A stretch of 64,000 bases of DNA. It comes from Coniochaeta sp. PMI_546 (taxonomy: Eukaryota; Ascomycota; Sordariomycetes; Coniochaetales; Coniochaetaceae). The position numbers were made by a program, and so were the translations under genes. The notes beneath the pieces were generated by a model. That model was not told the DNA's origin. It ran no database searches and saw nothing but the letters and a program-made list of their open reading frames with translations. The stretch covers positions 1,798,001-1,862,000 of the forward strand of contig MU271145.1 in the NCBI GenBank assembly GCA_021432605.1, written 5' to 3'. Of the stretch, positions 50,295 to 61,854 are shown in pieces. Each line of letters starts with the position of its first letter. Position 1 is the first letter of the stretch.

Positions 50295-51746
50295 GTTTGC
50301 GGTATGTTTGCTTTGTTCGTTGTGTATTTGTGGTCCTTCTTCAGTCTGTTCTGGAGGAAATATAGCCTGACTGTAGACTTTAGGTGCTGCGCAATGCTAA
50401 ATGTCAGATTTCGGATCGCGATTGAGATGTAATGCAGCAGCACAGTCGGTCGGCAGGCTCGGAAGTCGTGGAGGAAAGCAGAGGGATGCGTCTACTACAT
50501 ATGTAGTGCGGGCTGGTGTTGTCAATTGGAGGCGACTCGGACTGTTAGAGAAGTAGGTTTGTAGTCGAGAAAGTTTGCGCGCGTGTCGAGAAGAATTGAA
50601 GCCTTTTTTTCGGGAACTGGAGCAACTGGCGAGACCTGCTGGAGGTTGATCCGAGGGGCCGGTAATTTCGTTTACTGAGGGTCTGCCGCCTTTGCTTGGT
50701 CCCCTAAAATGGAGAAACCCCTGCTCACTGTTCTCTCCAAGTCCAACTCGGTGCCCACCGGTGCCCACTGGTTGCCCACTGGTGCCACTGGCCGGGCTCC
50801 AAAGGTTCCAACTCTCTCCACAACAGTCCCCCAAACAAATTTTAAGCTTCTCAGACCGTCGTCAAATCTTATCGAGACTGTGCTGTAATTACGGCACGCC
50901 GCGGACATCTGAACAACCTGAACTACAATTAATGTCGTCCGCGGGATCTGTGTCTCAGTCGGACCGGGACATACGAGTAACTATCACCGACGCCGGACTC
51001 CTGCAAAGTCCCGATACTCAGTGCCCTCCTAATCTTTCTATTTGTTCTCAACTCGAGTGCGTGGACCACGTGAAGTGTATCTTCTCAGGCACGATTACGG
51101 TTACTGCATTAGGCAATTCATCGGCGACCAATCTAGCTGCGGCCATCGTACATAGTAAGGCTGCAGTCAGCATTTCCCGCCGAGCATTTATTGGACGCCT
51201 CGTTGCAGCCAGTTGCTGACAGTGCTGTGAACTAATGGATCCAGCCATGGCTTACCTTACATACCGAATGAGAATGACTGCTTTGATCAGTGATCATCTG
51301 GCTGAGCCCGACGCGTTCATCGGGTACGGGTGATTGATCATAGACTATGGTCCTAGGACGAATATCAGTGCACAAAGCTGGTCCATAATGCGTGTAGCGT
51401 GCTGTAAGAATGGATAATCTTGGTAGATTTGAAGCATGGCCTGGATTGGCTTGTCCTTCAGTCATAATGTCCAAAGCTAATGCGATGCTCTTCCCGACAT
51501 CGAGAAAGCACTGATCTACGGTCATTCCGTCGTGGCTATACATGTGTACAAGAGATGTGCAAGTCCTCCAGGTATCCGTCAAGATGATCTCTCACGCGCG
51601 GTGACATAAACCGGTCCCCTTTTGATATCATCGACCCATCCGTAAATGCAGAGAAAACCAGTTCCGCCATACGCCCGCCCGCCCGCTACCACGCTAAATA
51701 ACATACTAGGCCGTCTGATGCAGTGCTTGTGTTACCTAGAAGATGC
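50295..51746. other. Intergenic region between lag1 and palH
   Basis: Contains the lag1 promoter and leader on the left and the palH 3' flank on the right. A short degenerate tandem repeat lies at 50750-50789. No coding sequence was recognised. Confidence 0.5.
50750..50789. repeat. Four-copy degenerate tandem repeat, unit GGTGCCCACT
   Basis: Consecutive units GGTGCCCACC, GGTGCCCACT, GGTTGCCCACT and GGTGCCACT, 9-11 bp each, about 455 bp upstream of the lag1 start. Confidence 0.75.
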
Positions 51747-54056
51747 CTAATCCCGAGTCTCCTCGTCCGGTATCTCCCTCCCGAGGTCCGATACCTGCCT
51801 GCCGAGCCCCGGTCTCTGCGGAGCTTGCGCCGCGCTCGTCTGCCGAGGTGGCGCAGGTATTATGGTTATTGACAGTTGCCGATTCCGATTGCGCCCACTT
51901 TCTTGTGCAGGTTGATTTGAAGGCCCTGAACGAGATCTCAAAGTCAAAGACGCAGGGGCTGTGGAGCCCTGACGGTAGGGGACCGTGAGGTCGGCGGCTG
52001 TGGGGGACGAGGCCGTTGCCCAGCCCCCGCTGCTCCTGCGCTGCATCCCAAACGTCTGCCGCTGTTCCGCCGTTGGGGACCGTTCCGGCAGTGACTCGAG
52101 TTCTTGCTCTTCAAGTAGCTGCGCCAGTGCAGCCCCTCTCCGCGGAGGCGCCGGCACGACGGTTACTGGTAGACTGTCTGTGTCGACTGACGGACGAATC
52201 TTTTCGCGGATTCTTTCCGCTTGACTGACTGCAAACTCTTCCAGACGACCACGAATATCCCATCGGTTCGAATCCTGGTGGTCGATTTGCAATCGGCGCC
52301 GATCCTTTGTGTCTGGAGCCGGTGGACTGCGGCCAATACGTGGGAACGGAATGCCCTTTGCGAGGGCACGCCACCGAGTGCCTGACTTTTCGTGACCTGC
52401 TGCCGCGTCTACTGGTTGCTCGATTGGAGGACCCGAGCTCTCGTCGTCGCTGCGATGCGTCAAGGCGGGACTACTGCTCCGCGAAGGTAAGTTTTGCCCC
52501 TGGGTTGGCTCCGGCGTACGAGATGTCGTCTCTGTCAAAGGCCTGTATCGGATGGCGTAAACAGTGCTCGCAGCGCTCGCGGTGTCGGTCCTACTGACCG
52601 GTGTCACTGCCGGCGGAGGCCGCGAAGGCCAAAGAGGTGGCTGTAAGAATCGTATCCTGTCGTGGTTGGACGACTGTGTACTATCCGGCTGCGCTGGTTG
52701 ATCGCCACCCCTCGGCCGCGATTTCGACCGGTACCGCGTTGTGATCGATGACACGGTCCGCCACCCATTTCCTCTCCCACTCGTCGATCCTTGCGTTTGC
52801 GAACGGCTGCCCGCCTCTCCGTCATCGTTACCGCTGCTCTTGCCTGTCTTCCGCCTGCGTGGCCATGTGTAATCCCCTGGCATGACATCTAGCATCTCGT
52901 CCCCGTCAAATACTTCTCTTCCTAATATTCCATCCTTCTTTTCCTCTCGCTCCAGAGCTTCTATCCGCTCTACCCATTCCCAGACTATCACACTCGCAGC
53001 GGCCGCTCCCACCCATCTCACATAATCACCCCAACCCGTGACTTCCGGTTTCGAAATGTCCAAGATGAAGAACACGACCGGCACCAGAATCGCCATGATT
53101 GATAAAACGGCAACAAGGCAGATGTTCCTCATCTGCGGATGATAAAAGGCATATCTCTTTTTCATCAGCGAATAGTAGATGACCCATGCGGCGTATAACA
53201 CGCCCAACGACAGCTGGAATAGGTAGCTAAGGGCAGGGACGGCGTCTGTGAAGCTCCTTGGTCGTACGTTGCCCTGGCTCGTGTAGACGAAGCTGTTAAG
53301 ACACTGAAATATCAGGTCGAGCGTGATCAGGGCGAAGGCGGTCCATTTGATGATGATCTTCTCTCTTTGCCGTGGAAAGAGTCTGATAAGCGTTTGCGCC
53401 TGCGCCAGCCAAAGGAAAGTGTCGGAAATGATACGAATGACCTTGAGTTCGGTGCCACCCAGGACCTCGGACTGTATCAATTCCGCATTCTGATAGCCGT
53501 CCGAGTATTGGCCCTCGGCGACGCGGAAGGTATTGGATGTCGCGATTGTGAGCGATATGGCAACTGTAAGAGCTGCAACCTTCTGCAACCAAGGGCGACC
53601 GCCGATGTTGGTTCCTCCAGTTCCGCCGTTCGTAAAGCCCTTCCGTCCTAATACAACCACTCCTCCATCGAGAAAGGATCTCGGGGTGATGAAGAGCATT
53701 ATAACCAACGTATATGCGATAACCGTCGTCGCTGCCAGCGCATAACATTGTGGGAATGTGGATGCGTAAAAAGGATCTCTAGTCGGCAGATCCGTGATCG
53801 TGTTGTCGTCGGCGGCTGTTTGGTCAACCGTCAATGCTCCTCCCCCTCCATTTGCGATGATGGCCGGCTGGGTTGCCGGCGAACATGTCGGTCGGTAAAC
53901 GGCCGGCGCTGTGAGAGTGACGACTTCGCCGTTCGGCATGGTAATAACACCGCCGATAGGGAGGGCATAGTTTGAGCAACGGCTGCCTTCGCCGTTGAAA
54001 AGTCCAGTAGCCGTTGGCTCGGTGGCTAGATCGCGTTGATAATGCCGTTCCTCCAT
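51747..54056 (-). CDS. palH: Ambient-pH sensor PalH/Rim21 (seven-TM)
   Basis: Plasma-membrane sensor that, at alkaline pH, starts the Pal/Rim cascade leading to proteolytic activation of PacC/Rim101. A single 769-aa exon with no introns. The N-terminal extracellular part has the family ALPIGGVITMPNGEVVTL segment and ASTFPQCYALAATTVIAYTL. Seven hydrophobic segments follow, with family blocks ALTVAISLTIATSNTFRVAE, IISDTFLWLAQAQTLIRLFP and ALSYLFQLSLGVLYAAWVIY. The cytosolic tail from about residue 370 is long, polar and Ser/Pro/Arg-rich, as in other PalH proteins, where it recruits the arrestin PalF. The start is the first ATG of the open frame; the stop is TAG at 51747-51749. The identification rests on recall of the PalH family pattern rather than on an alignment. 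Confidence 0.88.
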   Translation of the reverse strand: MEERHYQRDLATEPTATGLFNGEGSRCSNYALPIGGVITMPNGEVVTLTAPAVYRPTCSPATQPAIIANGGGGALTVDQTAADDNTITDLPTRDPFYASTFPQCYALAATTVIAYTLVIMLFITPRSFLDGGVVVLGRKGFTNGGTGGTNIGGRPWLQKVAALTVAISLTIATSNTFRVAEGQYSDGYQNAELIQSEVLGGTELKVIRIISDTFLWLAQAQTLIRLFPRQREKIIIKWTAFALITLDLIFQCLNSFVYTSQGNVRPRSFTDAVPALSYLFQLSLGVLYAAWVIYYSLMKKRYAFYHPQMRNICLVAVLSIMAILVPVVFFILDISKPEVTGWGDYVRWVGAAAASVIVWEWVERIEALEREEKKDGILGREVFDGDEMLDVMPGDYTWPRRRKTGKSSGNDDGEAGSRSQTQGSTSGRGNGWRTVSSITTRYRSKSRPRGGDQPAQPDSTQSSNHDRIRFLQPPLWPSRPPPAVTPVSRTDTASAASTVYAIRYRPLTETTSRTPEPTQGQNLPSRSSSPALTHRSDDESSGPPIEQPVDAAAGHEKSGTRWRALAKGIPFPRIGRSPPAPDTKDRRRLQIDHQDSNRWDIRGRLEEFAVSQAERIREKIRPSVDTDSLPVTVVPAPPRRGAALAQLLEEQELESLPERSPTAEQRQTFGMQRRSSGGWATASSPTAADLTVPYRQGSTAPASLTLRSRSGPSNQPAQESGRNRNRQLSITIIPAPPRQTSAAQAPQRPGLGRQVSDLGREIPDEETRD

Positions 54057-57000
54057 GCTGGCCGACTATCTTGGCAAGATGCGGCCAGCCGCTAAATGAG
54101 AAAATGTAATATAGAGGCGATCCTTGGACGCCTTGTCCTATGTGACAATCGCCATGGAAGAAAAGTTGAATCTGCGTCGGCGCGCAAACGGGTGTCGTCG
54201 AGGGCTCCCGAGTGGTTCCGGGTGCTGGCGTCCAGGTGGACTCGACGCGACGGACGAACGAGTGCGATGCCGACGGCTCGACCCTCGTTCGTTCAATTGC
54301 GTATTCGTGCAATTAATTCCACTCAGGACGATCGCATACAACCAAGATAGTGAGGGTATCTGCAGAACTCGGCGCGATGATGTCGACGGAATTCAAAAGT
54401 GTAGGTCCCTTGACAACGTGGGGGATGTTCGAGAAGGGCTGGGCGCCGAGAGATTTCTTGGAAGGAATGGTTGACAGCACTAAAGATGCGCGACAGTCGG
54501 AACTTTGCTCCTGTGAATCCGAGCGGACAGTTTGTTGCTTGACAGAACTGTACGCGCCTTACACTTGGACGTAGATTGAGGGCCAACGCAGGAAACGGAT
54601 TGTTTTTGGTGGTATCGTGGTGGATTTTCGCGGCTATGATTTGTCTCGAAAGTGTTTGAACTTCGGACGCTCGACGATCCAAGCCGCGGGTGATGGACGC
54701 TGACAATGGGCAAAGAAGGAGACCTACATACACTAGCAGCCCAGGGCCCCAGCCAGTCTTGAAGCGGAGGCACCGTGTCTTCTGGGGCTCGTATCACACT
54801 GTGCTTAGTTTTATCAGATCTCTCCTCGAAATTCTCTCGCTTCCCAGCTTTCATCCGGCTCCGCGAAATCCACTTCAAGCTAGCAAGAGCCAAGTAATGC
54901 GCCGGTACCGAATCAGCATGCATGGCGTCCCTACCTCCGTTGGCGTGGCGCAATCACCTTCCGCTAACAGTGCTTGAGGTATGATAATGCGAGTGCCCAA
55001 GAGGGCAAGTGTGAGAGCAAGCATGTATCGATCTAAGAGCGAGATTATGATTGAGTATGCCCATCATGGCAGCGTGTAAGTCGGTTCACAGACGCTCAAG
55101 ACTGTGTACCTTGTACACTGCCTACTTTACTTAAGGTACCTTAGGTAGGTACCTTAAGTGCAGGACTTATGCCTCCCGTCTGGACCGCCTGAATGGACTG
55201 GAACGGACTTCAAGTTCCTGGTCGCGGCTTGTACTCCGGTGTTGGAGTGGGTGTCAATGAAGACGAGAATCTCGCACTGTATTGCTGGAGCGGGGGTTTG
55301 AGACTTGACAGGAAATGGGCTGGGGCGCAGCAGATATTTACGCGAAAAGGTGGGGACTCGATTCCAGTTCAGTGTTCACAGGCGAGAGTCGCCAGTGAGC
55401 TCCCGATGCGGCCGATCCTATCAGCTGATTATTTCCTTCAATCATGATCTGCTCCTCACAGTGTACACCTACTTTTGAACGACAATCGATCCGAAATAAC
55501 GCGTATAAGGCCAACTTAACAAGTCTATCAAACAACAAGCATCGGTGTCAAGGCTGCAGTGGGTCGAAGCTTGGTAGGAGGACAAGGTGTGACGGTCCGA
55601 AGCTTGTTTCCCTCCCTCTCCTGCCTCTGCTGCTGAAAATCCTCCAAGCCTTCGGCCCTGCGCTCTGTCATGTGACTTCGGTTTCTTACTTTGCACGGCA
55701 CTCGTGCCCCAAGGGGGTACGCGTTTCAATCATGCATCACGGATCACGGTCAGGCACATTGCGGTTAACCCGGACGAGACAGCAATTTGCAGAGTGAATT
55801 GATTCGAAGATTGCTACCTGATTGTTGTCGTCAGATGAGTCTCTCGAGTCGGGTTCTGCCAAGCGTTCCTCCCCACAAAGCCGGGATCGGGACGGTCGAC
55901 GCTTGGCGAAGCTTGTCTCGGCCGGTGAGGCTGCCTTGGCATCTTCTGTCGGGTCTGCCAACGCTTGGAATCGCCGGTACACATGGACGCCGAGGACTGC
56001 CGCATGATCTTATCACCGTATCAATCGAAGGGAGCATGTCAAGCGAGGATGACATGAGGGGCCATTTCCGGACACGCCCAGAGGGACATGTACTACCAGT
56101 CTCCGCCTGGCAACGTCTGGCATCTTCCTAGCCACAATTCATTCCCAAGTGCTCTGCGTCGAGTGGTCACCCCCTGATAACCACACTACGTCACTGGAAA
56201 AAGAAGGATGTCACGCCTTGTTTGGCTGGTTCTCTCTGCTTCGCTGCGATGCCTTCCACAGTCTATCCCTCTCATTAAGCTTGCTGCTCAAGAGCCGCCA
56301 GGGATCCCTTCCACAATCAGTAACCCCAGAGGATGATACAAGGAGGCACACCGAGTTTACGGCCGGAGGTGCTATTCCTGGACAGTGACATTGTCACGCA
56401 AGCCCTGGTTCTCAAATGTGCTCTGCAAACACCCAAAGACGAGCCAGACTGCATCAACCATTGGCATGATCCCGATGGAAAGAGTCCATCAGAAGAGTTC
56501 ATCACGGTGATGAGCTTTGTGCATGAGTAGACCTGACACTGCCAGTCTGTCTAATGTTGAGCCTTAGTCCACGAGGGAAGCCAGCTCCTCTTGCAGACGC
56601 CGCTACGGTATTATGGCTCCGACGGGAAGAGACGTCCTCCCTTGTAAAGGAGCATTAGTGAGGGTCTTGTCATAAGGTGCGCAGACGACAAATGTGCAAT
56701 TGGAGTATAAGGTAAGCATATTATTGCTGAAGTGAGCGCCAACATAACTTTGGCAATCGATCAAACACCATCACGGTTAGTAGTGGTTATTGAGAAACCC
56801 CGCTGTAAACCCCATCTCCTAGAGTATACTATGGACCCTAAAGTCTAGTATGGGCATTGAAATCGTATTCCGCTGATATGAGCCATGCCTAGCCGCCTTC
56901 CTTACTTGATCAGGGGGGAAAGACGAAGGATGGACAAGCAAGTTAAAAGCGATGAGATGCTGACATTTGTCCGCATGCATGTCCCGTCTGGTCCTGGCCG

Positions 57001-58347
57001 CTACGGAAAGGCACAAGTTGTCACATCCACATATCATTAAACCGTCATTTTCGAGTGGTATGCTAGACCCAGCACCATAGTGAGGTTCTGGTATCGCTGT
57101 CGTGTCGTAGAGCTTCAAGGCGGAACACTGGTGGTAACCCCTCCTAGCGTAAAACCTCATATCGTCGGTAGATTGCCAGCCATGCTAAGCAGTAGTCTAT
57201 AGCACAAAGTTGGATACCTGCGCCGGCGTGCAAGACAGATTCCTCATCGATGCAGCTAGGCAGCCTTGTACTGGTGGGTGGTCAATTTCAGTGTAAATGC
57301 AAACGAACAATGTCAATGAATGTTCATGCCGAGAACACGTATTAAGCAGTTACTGTGGTACATGATTCGAGAGATTCAACCAATGCGAATCCAGGTGCCA
57401 ACGTCACGGGATGTCTCCGACCATTTCAATCGCTTTTGGCGGTTTGATGCTGAATGCGATTGGTGCGAGACATGTGCATCTTACCCTTCCCGCTCTGGGA
57501 CGCGGTGTCCAGAATTGTCAGTGGTTGAAAGCTGGAAACTGGAGGAGGGGAAGCGCTTTTGGCGTCAAAGGGAGAGAGTCGACTCTCGAGGCAGGCTAAC
57601 CCCTGTCAGCGACGACTCTTTTTTGGTTTCATGTTGGAGTTGAGCCCAACCCCGCCTCAGGAACAGAAGGGAAAAAAAGTTACCAGAGCCAGCAAGATAG
57701 CGATTTTGTAGACGTGCCTGCATGTCCAAGACTGCGAAGCACCAATGACAGCGCGAAGATAGGTTCATCAGGTCCCTCAATGCCCGATATTCTTTCTTGT
57801 GCATCGCACCTTTCGAGGCTACACGAAACAACACATTCTTTAAAGTACCTTATTCGAAGAAACCACATGAGGGCATCAATCTTGGGTGACGATATCCCGA
57901 CTGCAGGCTGGCCATCGATCTCTTGTTTCACCCTCGTCGCTCCTTTTTCATTCCTTCACTTTTCCCAACCTCAACTGGCGTCACAATTCTCCCCTTTTCG
58001 CTCGACCCATTCGTCGCAACCCCTTTGAACAGCTTCAGCTTCGTCTTCAGCGTCAATTGAAGTGAACGAACCCGAAAGAGGGAAAAGAAGGAGATTCGAG
58101 ACCAGAATCCATCCGACCCCATCTTCAATAATTCCCCGGTCCGCATTTGAGCCACAGCACTAGGTTTCGGCTCGGTTCGGTCCATGACACGGTGATCGAC
58201 CGCCAGCATCTACGAAACGGACCACCTTGTAGCATTGTCGGAGCTGCACCTCTTCTCGACCCAGGTCCTTATCGTCGTGTGGCAGTGTCATTCATGCCGA
58301 GAATCTCTATCTGTCCCCTTTTGATTCATAAACTAGTCTGATTCATC
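54057..58347. other. Gene-poor region between palH and tea4 (about 4.3 kb)
   Basis: No supported coding exon. It contains the palH promoter at the left and, at the right, a T/C-rich stretch (57900-58340) likely to be the tea4 leader. A GGTACC hairpin lies at 55130-55158. A 42-codon frame at 56208-56336 with a hydrophobic start is noted only as a curiosity. Confidence 0.45.
55130..55158. repeat. GGTACC-type inverted repeat
   Basis: CTTAAGGTACCT (55130-55141) is the exact reverse complement of AGGTACCTTAAG (55147-55158), with a 5-nt spacer. It is the cleanest member of the GGTACC-centred hairpins in this window. Confidence 0.7.
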
Positions 58348-61300
58348 ATGACTAGACCCGAGATTATTCGCGCTGGTATGTGCTTCCCTCCCCTGCTGGG
58401 TGGACGGTCGGAGCCTCTGGTGGCTGGCCCAACCCCCTGTCACACCGTTGTTCACCTTCATTTTATTTTCCAACTGCCAGGGCCATCTCTGGAAACACAC
58501 ATTTTCTTTGACATTCTGCCGAGATCCAGTCCTGGCTGACATCTGACTGTTTCTCCCTTTTATCCAGATACCATTGATCTTCAAGATCACGAGGCGCCGT
58601 CAGCGAAAGACCACCCGCGCGCCCCTGTCCCGACTTCACGAGAATCTCTAGCTCCCCATCAGGCTGAAACAATTCGCGAAGTAGCCGCCAAAACTGCCGA
58701 GGAGAATCTGCGTAGCCCTGGCGCCTTGTGGACGGGCGGTGAGGTCGGAGACCTGCACCAGTACGCAGACCACTTGGTTGCCGCAGTCAATAATTCCGTG
58801 AACGGCCATCCGGGCGCGAGCGACGGCGCGACAACAAACATGCAGGCTGGCCAACCGCGGGATGCTCTGGCAATTGCCCAGAACGGCGGTGTCTCCGGCG
58901 CCGATATCGACGATGGAGACCTCTCAGGCGACGGCGACGACAGCATGGACGATGACATGATGGACAAGATCTCGAGTTCGCCCTCGATTGAGGATGGTGG
59001 GTCTCCTTCTTCCTTTGAACCCCTATGGCCGCGAAGAATCGACTCTCTACACCCACGTCCATTTGCTTTTCCCTCTACAGCCAGCGATGCAAGGTCCCCT
59101 TCTCCGTACCTTGAGCATCCTGAGCACCCTGATTTTAGTATATCACCCGAGCGGGAAGGCAAGGACTTCTTCGACTCGCCATGCCGCCATCATCATCTTC
59201 CAGTCGGTGAGTATAACAGACAGGGCCGACCGATATCCGACGGCGAACCGATCCCGAGCACCTTCGACACACCCTAGGAGGAGAGTCCTTTGCACGAGAA
59301 GCGATCACGGATGGCAGTCCTGGAAGAGGTTGTGGCCGAGATGTTCCGACTAGAGCAAGAAGCTATAGAGGTCGGAGGGCGCATGTTCGCGAAGCCGGGG
59401 AAATCAAACATGGCGGACTCGGCATTATATCGGGAGCTGGCTTTTTCAGAGGAAGTCGTGGATGAGGATATCGCGGGCATAGGATGCGAACCAAGCGGCG
59501 ACACTCAGTTTCGTGGACCGATTGCGCTCTACGACAACACGGACGACATCGATGACATGACCATACCATATGAAGGATTTGATGATGATGATGACGATGG
59601 CGATTTTTCTGACGTCGACCCCAGATTCATTGACTATGGTTGGGACGCTGAGTGCTTACAAAATATAGAGGACATCGATTTCGAATTCGTCTATGCTCTC
59701 CATACGTTCGTCGCCACGGTCGAAGGCCAAGCAAACGCCACCAAGGGTGATACTATGGTCTTGCTCGATGACAGTAATAGCTATTGGTGGCTTGTACGAG
59801 TGGTGAAAGATAGCAGCATTGGTGAGTGCTCAACGGACGGCCCACTGCCCTGTCCCTTGTTAACAGGCGGATCTGCTAGGCTATCTACCCGCAGAACATA
59901 TCGAGACTCCAACAGAGAGATTGGCCCGGTTAAACAAGCACCGTAACATAGACGTAGGTTACTTGCTCTGCGCGAATGATGAGCGGATACTAATGAGCGC
60001 AGCTGTCCGCGACAATGCTTGGTGACCAAGCGGAGAAGACCCGCAATCCCCTCAAGTCAGCAATGAAAAGGAGGAAAGCCAAGACGGTCACCTTTACAGC
60101 ACCTACGTACGTTGACTACTCTGATTTTGACTATTCGACCGACGAGGAAGACCTTGAAGCAGAATTCCTTGCACAACAACAGCAACAAGCGCAGCAATCT
60201 AGTGCCCAGCAGACGAGTGCCGAGCCAGAAATCGAGGATGAGACAGCACGGGTAGAGCCTCTCAAGCCAAAGTCGCAGCAGAAAGAAGCGGTAACGGCAG
60301 GAGCCCAGTCGGCCGAGGCGAACGCAGATGCGGCTACGGCATCAGCAAAGGCTACAGCAAGGAACAGCGAGGAGATTTTCGAGACGAAGTCGGGTGACGG
60401 GCCGAAGAAGACCAGCGACGGAACAGTTAGAGACTCTTTCTTCAAGGACGATACGGTCGAGACTAAGAAGATCACCTTGACTCCTAACTTATTGCGCGAT
60501 GACAACGGCCCCCGGTCTTCAAGCGATTCAAAGGAGCTGAAGCAGCGGGCCAGCCTCGACAAGCTCGAAAAGGACAACCCTCTGAGCAAGGACGACAAGA
60601 AGAAGAAGGATAAGAAAGAAAAAGAGAAGAAGCCGGGTTCGATTCGGAGTTTCTTCTCAAGGAAAGACAAGAAGAGGTCGATCGACGATGACGACGACTC
60701 CTTTGGCAAACGTTCGATGGATGCCAACGAGAAGGAACTCGAGCTGGAGGAGCCCGCGGCAGCCTCGTCTGAGAAGTCGGAGGGTCCCCAGCGAAATCCT
60801 AGCAAGTTGAAGAAGCAACAGCCGCGAATAGAACCGTCATTAAGCTCCAAAGGGACCGCGACACAACCAAAGGAGTCTGGCATGGACCTCGCCTCGTTTT
60901 TGTCAACTGAAGGGAAGGTGAAGAATACAGCAGATGTGCCTCCAGCGTCGATGCGTATGGTCGAGCCAGATTTGGATGACTTCAATTCGTCACCCGAAAG
61001 CAGCCCCAAGAAACCATCCCGCGACCGGTCCCCGGAGACATCTCGCAAAGGAGGACAGTCCGGGCAGTCTAACGTTTCTGCTTTCCGTGGTGAGAACGGT
61101 AATATACGGCCGCAGCAAGTTGTCCAGGCCAAATCGCGTGCCGTGCTTGATGACTCCGATTCGGATGAGGACATTGCTCTTGCGCCAACGCCAGCGCCTG
61201 TACGGCCTGCGCCCGTGCCCGAAGAGGTGAAAAAGCAGCAACAAGAACAGCAACGGCCGGCTCAACGACCAACTTTGCCGGGTGCATATCCGGACAGTTA

Positions 61301-61854
61301 CCTCAGCACGCAGACGACAGCGTCAGATCAGACGGAGCGAGCTGTGAACGGGACGCCGCCTCAGCAGCAAAAGGAACGTCTTTCGGAATCGCCTGTCCAA
61401 ATATCACCTGTCACGTCGAACAACCCGCCGCCGTTGATGGTAGACACGTCCAGCCAGGAGGAAGACCACTCCTCGATGCGGTCGTCTCCGGAGCTCATCG
61501 ACCGTGAGGACGGTGATCTGCATGGCAAACAGGACTCGATCACTACCTCGACGTCCGCAACGACGGCGTCGACTTGGAATGATGCAAGCTTACGGGCTTT
61601 CTTCGATTCGGGCTCTGACGTCCGAGACCTGCTGGTTGTGGTCTACGACAAGACGGACGTTGTGCCAGCTGGCCCTGAACACCCTGTTGTTGGGACGCTG
61701 TTCAAGGAGCAGAATGCCAAGCTGGCTGAGATAACTACTGTAAGTCTTTACTGCCCATAGCATATACATTGTATCTAACAACTCCTACCAGCAACTTGAC
61801 AACATGCTCGGCGACTGGTTAGCCCGCAAGCAGCGCCTGAGAGGCACAGTCTGA
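58348..61854 (+). CDS. tea4: SH3-domain polarity protein Tea4/Bud14, frame carries one internal TAG
   Basis: Cell-end polarity factor; in yeasts Tea4/Bud14 brings type-1 phosphatase to growth sites and controls formins. Exons 58348-58375, 58568-59821, 59880-59953, 60003-61739 and 61792-61854 total 1052 codons, with introns bearing consensus donors. The family blocks are DKISSSPSIEDGG, KRSRMAVLEEVVAEMFRLE, the SH3 domain from FEFVYALHTFVATVEGQANA through YWWLVRVVKDSSIGYLPAEH (completed across intron 2), and the PP1-region block KRRKAKTVTFTAPTYVDYSD. A Lys/Asp-rich disordered C-terminal half and a short final exon NMLGDWLARKQRLRG follow. Exon 2 has an in-frame TAG at 59275-59277 between PIPSTFDTP and EESPLHEK; the frame is the same on both sides. 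It could be a real nonsense change, a sequence error, read-through, or be removed by a weak 75-bp intron (59203-59277 or 59211-59285). Confidence 0.82.

Noticed and set aside
52262-52272. GGTTCGAATCC match to the Pol III B box
   Set aside because: Lies in the palH coding region and lacks pairing T-stem arms and an A box.
58994-59080. Possible extra in-frame intron in tea4 (GTGGGT...CTACAG)
   Set aside because: Splicing would keep the frame, but the unspliced sequence includes a WPRRIDSL-type block that looks like family sequence, so it was kept as coding.
60131-61174. 347-codon antisense frame over tea4 exon 4
   Set aside because: Very Ser/Phe/Leu-rich translation arising as a mirror of the Lys/Asp/Glu/Ser-rich tea4 sequence; a shadow.
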